A stretch of DNA of 34,217 nucleotides from NCBI GenBank assembly GCA_964592335.1, contig CAZQEU010000009.1, forward strand, positions 1 through 34,217, written 5' to 3'. The notes under the pieces were generated by a model. The model saw nothing but the letters and a program-made list of their open reading frames with translations. It was not told where the DNA came from and ran no database searches. Below are positions 24,630 through 32,809 of this stretch, in pieces (position 1 is the stretch's first letter; each line of letters starts with the position of its first letter). This DNA comes from CAZKUB01 sp964592335 (GTDB taxonomy: Archaea; Thermoplasmatota; E2; DHVEG-1). The translations under genes and the position numbers were made by a program.

Positions 24630-25853
24630 TCATTTCTTAAATATGTTTTTAATGAAGCAGTAAAAATACCTAATAATTAATTTGGTTCTGTTTTCATAAA
24701 TACTAAGATTTCCACAAGCAATATCCACAAACATACTTGATAATTTTTCATCTCTTTTTAACATTTTAAGAAATTTTTCGTCTTCCCCTCCCCAGGAAGA
24801 TGCATATTTTAAAAACACTTTCAGATCTTTTCCAAAGTTATTCATCCATGCTTTTTGATATTTTGATAAAAAATTAGCACTAGTATCTTTTTTCTTCAGG
24901 CTTTCAGTAATTGTTTCTGCAGCAATTTTTCCAGAGAACATTGCATAATCAATTCCTTCACCAGTAAATGGATTAATTAATCCTGCTGCGTCACCTACTA
25001 AAAGTACTCTCTCTGAATAAGATTTTTCAACATAGCGAGATGGAAGTGTTGCTCCATGAATTTCTGGGACTTTTAAATCAGAAGGTATGATTGAATCATC
25101 TTTTAGCAGTTGGATATATTTAACAAAATATTCTTTTAAGTTAACTTTTACATTTGTTTTCTTTTTAATTTTAAATTCTCCCAGTCCAATATTTACAGAA
25201 TTTTTTTTAGGAAAAACCCACCCGTAACCTGCAAGACCCATAATTTTTACATGCATATGACCATATCTCTTTTTTGTAAAATATTTATCCATTGTTTTTT
25301 CATCTAGTGGTATTTCTGAGTAAAGAGATAGACTCACTTCTCTGTTTTTTTCTACTAAACCTGTTTTTTTCCCAACCAGGCTATATACACCATCTGCACC
25401 AATTATTATTTCTGACTCTGCTGTTTTTTTATCATCAAAAATAACTATTGCTTTATCGCTTTGTATTTTTATGTCAACGACTCTTTTGTTGTCTTTGAAT
25501 TCTGTTCCAGCTTCTATCGCAAGTTTTACAAGCCCATGATCGAATTTCTCTCTTATAACCATTCCAATAATTGGTTCTTCTCTTTCTTCTTTGAAAACAA
25601 ATGATCTGGATGGCGGATATACAATACCACCATAAGAAAATGAATCGACAAGGTTGTTTTCTTTCAGATATTGAAAATGTTTAAATGCTTTTGCAGGTAC
25701 CCCTCCGCCGCAATCTTTTACTCTTGGAAATTTGCTTTTATCAACCAATAAAACTTTTAACCCTTCTTCAGAAAGATATTTTGCGGCAGTAGAACCTGCA
25801 GGGCCTGCTCCAATTATTATTACATCATATTTTATCTTAATCCCTCTATCCAA
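24630..25853 (-). CDS. Geranylgeranyl reductase-family FAD protein
   Basis: A 407-residue flavoprotein of the COG0644 family: IIIGAGPAGSTAAKYL at the N-terminus, the RE-KFDHGLVKLA stretch, GADGVYSLVGKK, GYGWVFPKKNSVNIG and GDAAGLINPFTGEGIDYA. Archaeal GGR saturates the geranylgeranyl chains of (di)ether lipids using reduced ferredoxin or similar donors. The start codon is TTG 25853 (no in-frame ATG), only 4 nt after the previous stop, so translation is probably coupled. The nearby UbiA and CrtI-like genes point to isoprenoid-chain modification. Confidence 0.9.
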   Translation of the reverse strand: MDRGIKIKYDVIIIGAGPAGSTAAKYLSEEGLKVLLVDKSKFPRVKDCGGGVPAKAFKHFQYLKENNLVDSFSYGGIVYPPSRSFVFKEEREEPIIGMVIREKFDHGLVKLAIEAGTEFKDNKRVVDIKIQSDKAIVIFDDKKTAESEIIIGADGVYSLVGKKTGLVEKNREVSLSLYSEIPLDEKTMDKYFTKKRYGHMHVKIMGLAGYGWVFPKKNSVNIGLGEFKIKKKTNVKVNLKEYFVKYIQLLKDDSIIPSDLKVPEIHGATLPSRYVEKSYSERVLLVGDAAGLINPFTGEGIDYAMFSGKIAAETITESLKKKDTSANFLSKYQKAWMNNFGKDLKVFLKYASSWGGEDEKFLKMLKRDEKLSSMFVDIACGNLSIYENRTKLIIRYFYCFIKNIFKK

Positions 25854-25857
25854 TTAT

Positions 25858-26829
25858 TTAACTAAATCTTAAAAGCTCCATTATTTGATTTTTATTTATC
25901 TGTTCTTTTTTAGAATCTATCGAAATAAATCCTTCTGAATTAACATGATATCTCCAATAGGGTGCTATTAAAACATTATTAAAATGTGTCATATAAGACT
26001 GCATTTTAAGTTCTGCTTTAATTTTTCTATTCTTTACGATATCTTCAAATTTTAAAATAAAATATGTGGGTGTTTTCCTTTTATGATCAAGTATATATTT
26101 TTCTGATTTAAACTCGATTTTCTGCGGATCTATCATATAATAACCATTCTTGTCAATATTCACTACTGCAAGTAACTCCCCTTCTTTTTTGTTTTTCATA
26201 ATGTTTGCCCAAACTATATTATATTTTTTGCTTGTGACTCTGCCCCAATACCAACCCCAGCCGTTCATAATGGTAATAAGATTATAATTCCAGTTATGAT
26301 CGTGATAACCGGTTCCTTTTACCTTCATTTTTTTGTTATTTAATACTATTTCTCCAGATACAGTAGATTTTGGTTGCGCTACTGTCCAAGATTCATTTTC
26401 TGTTACATATTTGAAACCTTCAGTCAGACCATTAAATTCTAATTTAACTTTGTTTTTACCTAGATCTAAATCAATATAATATATCCACTCGTTATTTTTT
26501 TTATATTTCTCCATATCAAACTCGATTATCTTTTTACCAAATAATTTTACAATTGGTTTTTTATGAGATGTTTCGAAATTTTTAAAGAGGTATCTTTTAA
26601 CAATTCTCTCTTCTATCTCCCCATCCTTGTAAAACTCTATTATCGGTGATACAAAGCCATGATTTTTTTTAGAATAAGTTTTAAATCCCGCATGTACGCT
26701 GTAGCCATTGTCAAAAATACCATCAAAGTACCACCATTCTGCAGCCCAATGTTTTTTTGACCCATGAAAAGCATCATCTTTTGGAGTGATTTTTTCTGCT
26801 TTTTTTATATTTTTTTTCACTTTGATCAC
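25858..26829 (-). CDS. CrtC/AttH-like (lipocalin-fold) protein
   Basis: 323 residues with the signature EWWYFDG (31-37) and the later GTGYHDHNWN and GWGWYWGRV motifs shared by carotenoid 1,2-hydratases (CrtC) and AttH-type proteins, which have paired lipocalin-like barrels. CrtC adds water to a terminal isoprenoid double bond. No signal peptide is seen, unlike many AttH proteins. The start is GTG 26829 without a ribosome site; a TATA-like ATATTTAAAA lies about 32 nt upstream, so the mRNA may be leaderless. It is the first gene of the lipid run and diverges from a UbiA gene. A hydratase acting on unsaturated ether-lipid or carotenoid chains is a reasonable guess. Confidence 0.8.
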   Translation of the reverse strand: MIKVKKNIKKAEKITPKDDAFHGSKKHWAAEWWYFDGIFDNGYSVHAGFKTYSKKNHGFVSPIIEFYKDGEIEERIVKRYLFKNFETSHKKPIVKLFGKKIIEFDMEKYKKNNEWIYYIDLDLGKNKVKLEFNGLTEGFKYVTENESWTVAQPKSTVSGEIVLNNKKMKVKGTGYHDHNWNYNLITIMNGWGWYWGRVTSKKYNIVWANIMKNKKEGELLAVVNIDKNGYYMIDPQKIEFKSEKYILDHKRKTPTYFILKFEDIVKNRKIKAELKMQSYMTHFNNVLIAPYWRYHVNSEGFISIDSKKEQINKNQIMELLRFS

Positions 26830-26920
26830 TTTTTTAGATGTTTTTTTTGTTTTTTAAATATTTGCAAAAAAAGGAGAATCGGATAAAATAGATATATATC
26901 CAATGGATTTCTAGTTATTA
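26830..26920. promoter_or_regulatory. Divergent promoter region of the isoprenoid locus
   Basis: 91 bp holding two back-to-back promoters. On the minus strand ATATTTAAAA (about 26857-26866) serves the CrtC/AttH-like gene. On the plus strand AGATATATATCC (26888-26899) serves the UbiA gene, with the start expected at or next to its ATG at 26921. Both mRNAs look leaderless or nearly so. Confidence 0.5.
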
Positions 26921-27928
26921 ATGGCATTATTTACCGAGTACTTGAAATTAGTACGTCTTCCAGGGTGGGGAGCATATTGTATTACTGCAGTTTTTGGTGC
27001 ATTATCCGTAGGTGTTTTTGCTCCATCAAAGATTTTTCTTTTGATATTAATTGGTATACTCGCAACTTTATTTGGTTTTGTTTTAAATGATTATGCAGAT
27101 GTGGCAACAGATAGTTTATCAAAAGAAATATCTGAAAGGCCATTGGTTAAAGGTACAATACCTAAAAGCCATGCCTTGTACATATCAATTGTATCAGCTG
27201 TTCTTGCTTATGTTGTTATACTATGGGCTATGTTAGAAAATTATTTTATTTTTAGTTATGATGCATTACTTATTTTGTTTGTTGCAGCTGTATTAACTAC
27301 TGTTTACAATTTTTATGGTAAAAAAATAATTGGCTCCGATCTTTTTGTGGCGTTAGCAACTTCTTTATATTGTATTTTTGGTGCCAGGGTTGTTTCAGAT
27401 AAGATTAGTAGTTTAACGTGGGTTATTACAATTGTTACTTTTATTCAGATTTTATATATGAACTCTGTTATTGGAGGTTTAAAAGATGCAGATCACGATT
27501 ACAAGCTTGGTGCTAAAAATATTGCAATAAAATTAGGTGTAAAAGTCAATGAAAAATTGTACGTACCTATTTCTTTTAAAGTTCTTGGTTTATTTTTAAG
27601 AGGATGTTCAACTTTTTTTATGTTTGTACCACTTTTGTTTTTTGAAGATTTCCCTTATTATTTATGGCAACCTGTAATTATGTTTTTAATGTTTGTTGGT
27701 GTGATTTATGCATCTGTTAAAATGTTGAATTTAAAAACATTTAATAGAGATAAACTCAGGAAATTGATAAGCATACAAGCGTTTTTAAGATATTCTGTTG
27801 TGCCGGTTATGTTGATGGCTTTTATTGGGTATTATCTTGGGTTATTTTTGATAATATTTCCATTTGTATGGTTTGTATTTTTTAATTGGCTTATATATGG
27901 TAAAACAGTGCAGCCGAAAACACTTTAG
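26921..27928 (+). CDS. UbiA-family prenyltransferase (2)
   Basis: A 335-residue polytopic membrane protein. First motif NDYADVATDSLSKEISERPL (about 56-75), second motif GGLKDADHDYKLGAKN (about 186-201). It is clearly a paralogue of the gene at 27934-28947: both share FVLND, SKEIS-x-RPL, GGLKD, DYK-x-GA, A-x-KLGV-x-VN and a final QPKTL or QPKTM. The ATG has no ribosome binding site and lies about 27 nt after a TATA box, so it is probably leaderless. The acceptor is unknown; candidates are lipid glycerol phosphate, a quinone head group or a C40 carotenoid (elongase). Confidence 0.9.
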   Translation: MALFTEYLKLVRLPGWGAYCITAVFGALSVGVFAPSKIFLLILIGILATLFGFVLNDYADVATDSLSKEISERPLVKGTIPKSHALYISIVSAVLAYVVILWAMLENYFIFSYDALLILFVAAVLTTVYNFYGKKIIGSDLFVALATSLYCIFGARVVSDKISSLTWVITIVTFIQILYMNSVIGGLKDADHDYKLGAKNIAIKLGVKVNEKLYVPISFKVLGLFLRGCSTFFMFVPLLFFEDFPYYLWQPVIMFLMFVGVIYASVKMLNLKTFNRDKLRKLISIQAFLRYSVVPVMLMAFIGYYLGLFLIIFPFVWFVFFNWLIYGKTVQPKTL

Positions 27929-27952
27929 ATTCTTTACATTGTTTTGGGTTGC
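27910..27952. terminator. Shared hairpin at the tail-to-tail UbiA junction
   Basis: GCAGCCGAAAACA (27910-27922) can pair with TGTTTTGGGTTGC (27940-27952) over 13 positions with one mismatch and one G-U. The arms encode the conserved C-terminal QPKT residues of the two convergent paralogues, so the palindrome arises from the duplicated 3' ends. It may end transcription in both directions; no strong T tract follows. Confidence 0.45.
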
Positions 27953-28947
27953 ATGAGTGTTCCATGCAAAATTAGATTATTTAAGATGAAACCTAGAAGC
28001 GGGAAGAACATAAGTATTCCTGCCCAAGTATTTAGTTTCATAAGCATAATAGGTACTATCATAAAATTTATCATATAATGGCTTCCAATGTATTTTCTAG
28101 CTTTTCCTCTCTCAAATTTTTCCATTGAAAGAAGCTTGCTTGATATAGCAAACATTAGAATTGATATGAGTATGATTATTGCCCATTGTATATACTGAAA
28201 TGTCGTTAAACTGTTTATACCCCATACTATAAAAAATGGGATAAACACAACGATTACATCTATTATTTGAATTCCATATGCCAGTGCCTTAAAACTATTT
28301 GATATCTTAAGTTTTCCTTTATTTACTCGTACACCTAATTTTACTGCTAAGGTGTTTGCACCCATTTTATAATCATTTTCGATGTCTTTAAGGCCACCTG
28401 CAATAAACTGCATGAATAAGACTTGTATCGAACCAAGTATACATACTATCCATGCTAAATCTGTAATATCTCTAATGTTTCCTGTAACTGTTGTAGCACC
28501 GTATAAAATTAAGAAGAATATCCCGAGTGCAACAAAAATATCCATACCTGGTATTTTTTTGCTTATAAAATCATATATTGTTATAAATAATGCCGATAGT
28601 CCAAGCATTATTATCGGGAAATATAACCCTGTGTCATAAGCGATGTAACCTGCTATTAAAAAAGAAATAAGCATTGATATAATTGCAAAAATCCATGCTT
28701 TTCTAATAGATATTGTGCCACTTATAAGGGGTCTATCACTTATCTCTTTTGAGCTTTTATCGATTTTATAATCAATTATGTCATTTAGAACAAAACCGTA
28801 AGTATGTCCCAAAAAGCCTGCTATAAACAAAAGAAATAGCGTTAAAATATCATAATTTTGCATTGCTATTGCACCCATTACTGGGCTTACACCGGTTAAA
28901 ACAGCATTAAATGAACGTGCAAGTTTAAGGTATTCTCTAATTTTCAC
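27934..28947 (-). CDS. UbiA-family prenyltransferase (3)
   Basis: A 337-residue polytopic membrane protein, paralogue of the convergent UbiA gene 5 bp away. First motif NDIIDYKIDKSSKEISDRPL (about 55-74), second motif GGLKDIENDYKMGANT. About nine hydrophobic helices. The start is GTG 28947 with no ribosome binding site, a TATA-like TTATAATTTT lying close upstream. Archaea usually need only one UbiA for lipid synthesis (DGGGP synthase), so one of the three in this window may be that enzyme and the others specialised. Which is which cannot be decided without a phylogeny. Confidence 0.9.
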   Translation of the reverse strand: MKIREYLKLARSFNAVLTGVSPVMGAIAMQNYDILTLFLLFIAGFLGHTYGFVLNDIIDYKIDKSSKEISDRPLISGTISIRKAWIFAIISMLISFLIAGYIAYDTGLYFPIIMLGLSALFITIYDFISKKIPGMDIFVALGIFFLILYGATTVTGNIRDITDLAWIVCILGSIQVLFMQFIAGGLKDIENDYKMGANTLAVKLGVRVNKGKLKISNSFKALAYGIQIIDVIVVFIPFFIVWGINSLTTFQYIQWAIIILISILMFAISSKLLSMEKFERGKARKYIGSHYMINFMIVPIMLMKLNTWAGILMFFPLLGFILNNLILHGTLMQPKTM

Positions 28948-29045
28948 ATCAATTGAAAATTATAACTTGGTTAAAAACTCATCGGAAAAAATTGTTTGAT
29001 AAAAAAGGAATTTATTTATCATAAAATCTGATATTAACTTTTGTT

Positions 29046-29831
29046 ATGGATTATTACCTATTTGTCTTGTTGTTGATTGTATCTGGTTTTGGAAGTGGAT
29101 TAATCCTAGGGATAGGTTCTGGTACTGCAGGTATAATTATTATACCTTGTATAACAGTTTTTCTTGGAAGACCTATCCCTGAGGCAGTGGGAACCAGCCT
29201 TATTATAGATACTATAATAGGTGGTGTCGCAGGTTTTAATTTCCTAAGAAAAAAGAAAGTTGATATAAAACCAGGTATATCTCTTATAGTTTCAGGGGTG
29301 TTTGGTACCCTTATCGGTAGTAGATACACATCTCAGATGCCTGAATCCTGGTTGAATCTGATAATTGGGGCTGGTTTAGTAATATTGGGTATAAATTTTT
29401 TAAAAAATGGAATTAGAAAAAATATAGATCTTATAAATTCCAAAATAAGTTTTAAAATAATTAAGAATAACCTGGCGATTTCATTTATATTGATAGGTTT
29501 TTTGATAGGGTTAATAAGTGGTTTTTCAGGGATTGGTGGAGCCGGTTTTATGGCAATACTTCTGGTTTTAGTTCTTTCTTATGATGTACATTTTGCGATA
29601 GGTACTTCTCTTTTGATGATGATGTTTATTGCAGCGACTGGTGGAGCGGTTCATTTTGTAAATAATGAGTATTTTGTAGATGGAATATTGTATGCAGGGA
29701 TTGGAGCGGTTTTTGGAGCGATGGTAGGTTCGAACTATGCAAATAAGATAAACGAGGATAAGCTTGGAAGGGCTATAGGTCTTGTGATAATTGTTTTGGG
29801 AATAATAATATTTTTTAAAATTTTGATTTAG
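29046..29831 (+). CDS. TauE/SafE-family membrane permease
   Basis: A 261-residue protein with about eight transmembrane helices in two similar halves, each opening with a glycine-rich loop (GFGSGLILGIGSGTAGIIIIPC and GLISGFSGIGGAGFMAILL). This is the TauE/SafE (DUF81) family, which exports or imports sulfite, sulfoacetate or other small anions. The substrate here is unknown. The ATG has no ribosome site and follows a TATA-like TTTATTTATCATAAAA by about 30 nt. A T7 run at 29853-29859 probably ends its transcript. Confidence 0.9.
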   Translation: MDYYLFVLLLIVSGFGSGLILGIGSGTAGIIIIPCITVFLGRPIPEAVGTSLIIDTIIGGVAGFNFLRKKKVDIKPGISLIVSGVFGTLIGSRYTSQMPESWLNLIIGAGLVILGINFLKNGIRKNIDLINSKISFKIIKNNLAISFILIGFLIGLISGFSGIGGAGFMAILLVLVLSYDVHFAIGTSLLMMMFIAATGGAVHFVNNEYFVDGILYAGIGAVFGAMVGSNYANKINEDKLGRAIGLVIIVLGIIIFFKILI

Positions 29832-29985
29832 AAAGAGGAAAAAATCAATTTATTTTTTTAAAATTATCAAATGCTATCTATAATTATTTTTATTAGTGTA
29901 AAAATTAGGATAAATAGAAAAATATCGATAAAAGGCGATAATTCTATAATAAGATTTATATACACACCTCCGATATATATTTTTA

Positions 29986-30060
29986 GTGAATGGGGGAGCT
30001 AATTGATTTAGAATATTTTTTCTTAATCTCTCCTCACCACCTTCGGTTCTCCCATTCTCT
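29986..30060 (+). ncRNA. Candidate structured small RNA C
   Basis: GAATGGGGGAGC (29988-29999) pairs with GTTCTCCCATTC (30046-30057) over 12 bp with two G-U pairs. On the minus strand those become A-C mismatches, so a plus-strand RNA is favoured. The loop is C-rich (TCTCTCCTCACCACC, about 30027-30041). A TATA (GATTTATATACAC, 29953-29965) lies about 27 nt upstream of 29986. No obvious T tract follows, so the 3' end is uncertain. The spacer holds no convincing coding frame. Confidence 0.4.
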
Positions 30061-30075
30061 CCTTATAATTGGATG

Positions 30076-31332
30076 CTAATTAAACAAGATTTTTTCAGCT
30101 TTTTCAGATATATTATTTCTATAGCTTTCATCTGCTATAATCATAACAACCCATTCAGGTACAGATCTTGATCTAACTGCTCCACCAACAGGGGTATATT
30201 CATCAAAAGTATGTAATTTTTTTTCATCAATAATCTGGATATCTGTCTTGTCTATACGGGGTTCTGATAAATGAAGCTCAGTTTGTGGAACATCTATTAT
30301 TATCTTTCCACTGGGAATACCAAGTTTTTCTTCAAATTCTACTTCTTTTTGTCTTCTAAAAAAAGGATCATCAAGTTTTTTCACAACATTTATTTGATTT
30401 TCATCAAGTTCATTTAGATTCAGAGAATATGCTTTTTTATAGAGTTTTCTATATTTTAGCCGTGTTGCAATTTCTCGTTGTAGTTCTCCCATATTTTTAA
30501 GTTCATTTATCATCTCTCCATCGGTGAGTTTAAACAATTCAAATGGGTCAGCATTTTTTACAAGCTCTATTGCTTTGGATAGCATCAACTCTGCGATTCT
30601 CACAGTTTTATGAAAATAAACTGAGGAATACATAAGGGTTCTAGCCATGAGTATATTTTCTATGACCCCTACTCCTTTTTTTACAACAGCTAGATTATTT
30701 TTAAAAATCGTTAATGTTTGTATAAAACGATTGTAATCGATCATGCCATAAGCAACACCTGTGTAGTAGGCATCTCTCATCAGGTAATCCAGTTGATCAA
30801 CATCAATTGCGCTGTTAAGTAACTGTGAAAGATATTTTTTAGAACCCATTGTGCCCTTTATAATCTCAGCTACTTTTTTATTGTCTATCCCATGTTTATT
30901 TAAAACATCAAAAACTGTTAAATTATCAATAAATTCTTTTTCAAGATGATCAAAAATTGCGTGTTCTCCAAGTATGAGTTTTTCTGTTAAATCAACATGG
31001 TCAACATTTAACGTATCTCTAAGAATTGACTCAAGTGTATGAGAAAAAGGACCATGTCCTATATCATGCAGTATAGCAGCACAAGAAATCAGTTCTTTTT
31101 CTTCAGAGCTAAACTCTAGGTGCTCTGCCGCCATCTTAGCCATGTGATAAGCACCAAAAGAATGCTCAAGGCGTGTATGATGGCCACCTGGAAATACCAG
31201 GTTTGCAAAACCTAGTTGTTTAATATTATGCAGCCTCTGTAACTCTGGTGCCTCTAAAAGATCTAGAAATAATCCTTTAAACTCTATATCTCCATGAATC
31301 GGATCACGTATAGTTTTGACTGTATCATTCAT
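30076..31332 (-). CDS. HD-superfamily phosphohydrolase (COG1078, dNTPase-like)
   Basis: A 418-residue protein of the family that includes SAMHD1-like dNTP triphosphohydrolases. Metal-site motifs: GGHHTRLEHSFG (R54, H57), HD at 89-90 in AAILHDIGHGPFSHTLE, and the distal aspartate in SAIDVDQLDYLMRDAYYTG. It begins with the typical DPIHGDIE. It may control dNTP pools or act in nucleotide salvage; the true substrate is not visible from sequence. It follows the GAPDH gene by about 50 nt on the same strand, but no functional link is obvious. Confidence 0.92.
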   Translation of the reverse strand: MNDTVKTIRDPIHGDIEFKGLFLDLLEAPELQRLHNIKQLGFANLVFPGGHHTRLEHSFGAYHMAKMAAEHLEFSSEEKELISCAAILHDIGHGPFSHTLESILRDTLNVDHVDLTEKLILGEHAIFDHLEKEFIDNLTVFDVLNKHGIDNKKVAEIIKGTMGSKKYLSQLLNSAIDVDQLDYLMRDAYYTGVAYGMIDYNRFIQTLTIFKNNLAVVKKGVGVIENILMARTLMYSSVYFHKTVRIAELMLSKAIELVKNADPFELFKLTDGEMINELKNMGELQREIATRLKYRKLYKKAYSLNLNELDENQINVVKKLDDPFFRRQKEVEFEEKLGIPSGKIIIDVPQTELHLSEPRIDKTDIQIIDEKKLHTFDEYTPVGGAVRSRSVPEWVVMIIADESYRNNISEKAEKILFN

Positions 31333-31381
31333 TTTATCAGAATATTAAAGGATAATAAAAAAGGGTTTAAAAGATATTGTT

Positions 31382-32452
31382 TTAAACTTCTTGTAATAAA
31401 AATGGCCATAGACACTTTACTCTTTCTTCCCATTCATCAGGATACAAGAACCTCTCGGTTGCGGTGACACTGCTGAGAAGTGAGTTTCCATCCTGTGGTG
31501 TGAAACAAAAACCAACTACTTCGTTTTCATTTACAACATGTACGGTTGGAAGAACTGCTACGGTTTGATCTAAAAGCCTTCCGTAATGTCCATGTTCTCT
31601 TCCAAATGAAAATACTAAATTTGCTGATTTTTTATGAGTTACTGCTACTCTTGGGTTATCTATTAATTTTTGTATTACTTCTTCTTTGTTTGTTTTATAA
31701 TCCAGTTTTAAGTCATACCATATACAGTGCATATATTGTGTATTTAGCTTAAGTGCACTTGAAAAAACGTTAAGATCAACACCTAGTGTTTGATAGAGTT
31801 TGTTTACATCTACTGCATGATGCGTGCCCATAGTCGGGTCTTTATGTCCACCGACTTCAGGAGATGGTATAAAACTTTTAACTTGTGATATATCATTTGC
31901 TCTTCTAATGCATAGAAAACGCCCTTCTTTTAGGAGGTTTTTATTGTTTTTACCCATTGCAAGTGTTTTTATTAAAACTGCAATGTTGTGTGTGTTACAA
32001 CTTACAATGTGTATGAATTTGTCTTTTGGAGTTATAGCTTCATCGTTTATTCCTACGGCATACATCTTTCCAAAGCCAAACTCTGAACCTTGAGCCATAA
32101 ATCCTTTAATTTTGTTTTTGTACTTGTTGTAGTATTTTTCTTTGTTCATCATACCTGTACCTTTTGGGGTACAATCTACTACAACTGATGCTCTTTTTAT
32201 TGCTTCTTCTGCATCATACATCGGCTCTATTCCAATTTCTTGAAATTCTGTTGTTTTGTCTTCTCTTACGGCAAGATTTGCTCCTTTCTTTGTAAGTCCT
32301 TTAATCTTTGGTCTATCTGTTAGAGTAGGGCTATGTTTGTAAAAAGTTACTTCATCTATACCTAAATCTTCTTTTGCATCACATAAAAGACCAATTAACG
32401 GCTCCCCAATTGTTCCAGTACCAACAACATGTACAATATTTCCATCTGACAT
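31382..32452 (-). CDS. Type II (archaeal) glyceraldehyde-3-phosphate dehydrogenase, divergent
   Basis: A 356-residue protein with the archaeal GAPDH layout: N-terminal Rossmann GTGTIGEPL (11-19), VVDCTPKGTG (91-100), catalytic C152 in SCNTHN, and HH (211-212). It differs from characterised members: CNTH replaces the common CNTT, and the stretch before HH is changed (VGGHKDPTMGTHH). It should interconvert glyceraldehyde 3-phosphate and 1,3-bisphosphoglycerate with NAD(P). An altered acyl-phosphate substrate is possible. It diverges from the lsm gene. With fbaB and PGI/PMI it makes the window rich in central carbon genes. Confidence 0.85.
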   Translation of the reverse strand: MSDGNIVHVVGTGTIGEPLIGLLCDAKEDLGIDEVTFYKHSPTLTDRPKIKGLTKKGANLAVREDKTTEFQEIGIEPMYDAEEAIKRASVVVDCTPKGTGMMNKEKYYNKYKNKIKGFMAQGSEFGFGKMYAVGINDEAITPKDKFIHIVSCNTHNIAVLIKTLAMGKNNKNLLKEGRFLCIRRANDISQVKSFIPSPEVGGHKDPTMGTHHAVDVNKLYQTLGVDLNVFSSALKLNTQYMHCIWYDLKLDYKTNKEEVIQKLIDNPRVAVTHKKSANLVFSFGREHGHYGRLLDQTVAVLPTVHVVNENEVVGFCFTPQDGNSLLSSVTATERFLYPDEWEERVKCLWPFLLQEV

Positions 32453-32538
32453 AGGTTTTCATGCCTCCCCAAACTCAGGCTGTTCTGTAATCAACATGCT
32501 ACATTTAATTGTTACCATTTTTAAAGGGGGATTTAAGG

Positions 32539-32549
32539 GAATAATTTAA
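32539..32549 (+). promoter_or_regulatory. TATA box of the lsm gene
   Basis: ATAATTTAAAA lies about 30 nt upstream of ATG 32576, so the mRNA should begin at or next to that ATG. This supports starting the Lsm protein at MALPLDVL rather than at the upstream ATG 32555, which would lie before the transcription start. Confidence 0.5.
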
Positions 32550-32575
32550 AAAGGATGATATATTACACCCTCTCC

Positions 32576-32791
32576 ATGGCATTACCTTTAGATGTACTAG
32601 AAAAATCAATGAACCAGAAACTATCTCTTCTGCTAAAAGATGGAAGAATGGTCGAAGGAAAACTTTCTGGATACGATGAATACATGAATATGGTCCTCAC
32701 TGAGGTAGAGGAAAGTCTTGACGATACAAAAAGACGCCTTGGAACAATTATTCTCCGTGGAAATAATGTTGTAAGTATCTCACTTATATGA
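32576..32791 (+). CDS. Lsm/Sm-like archaeal protein
   Basis: A 71-residue Sm fold: MALPLDVLEKSMNQ, LLKDGRMVEGKLSGYDEYMNMVLTEVEES (Sm1) and LGTIILRGNNVVSISL (Sm2, IxRGxNV). It forms rings that bind U-rich RNA. The frame opens at ATG 32555, but ATG 32576 matches family N-termini and the TATA position. In many archaea lsm is followed by ribosomal L37e; here L37e is absent and a candidate small RNA lies next, which is of interest because Lsm rings bind U-tailed RNAs. Confidence 0.93.
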   Translation: MALPLDVLEKSMNQKLSLLLKDGRMVEGKLSGYDEYMNMVLTEVEESLDDTKRRLGTIILRGNNVVSISLI

Positions 32792-32809
32792 GCATTTTTA
32801 AGTAGTTTT

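Noticed and set aside
29990..30079. 29-codon plus-strand frame over RNA candidate C
   Set aside because: No ribosome site, no sensible composition (ends in HHLRFSHSLLIIGC), and the strong stem better explains the sequence.
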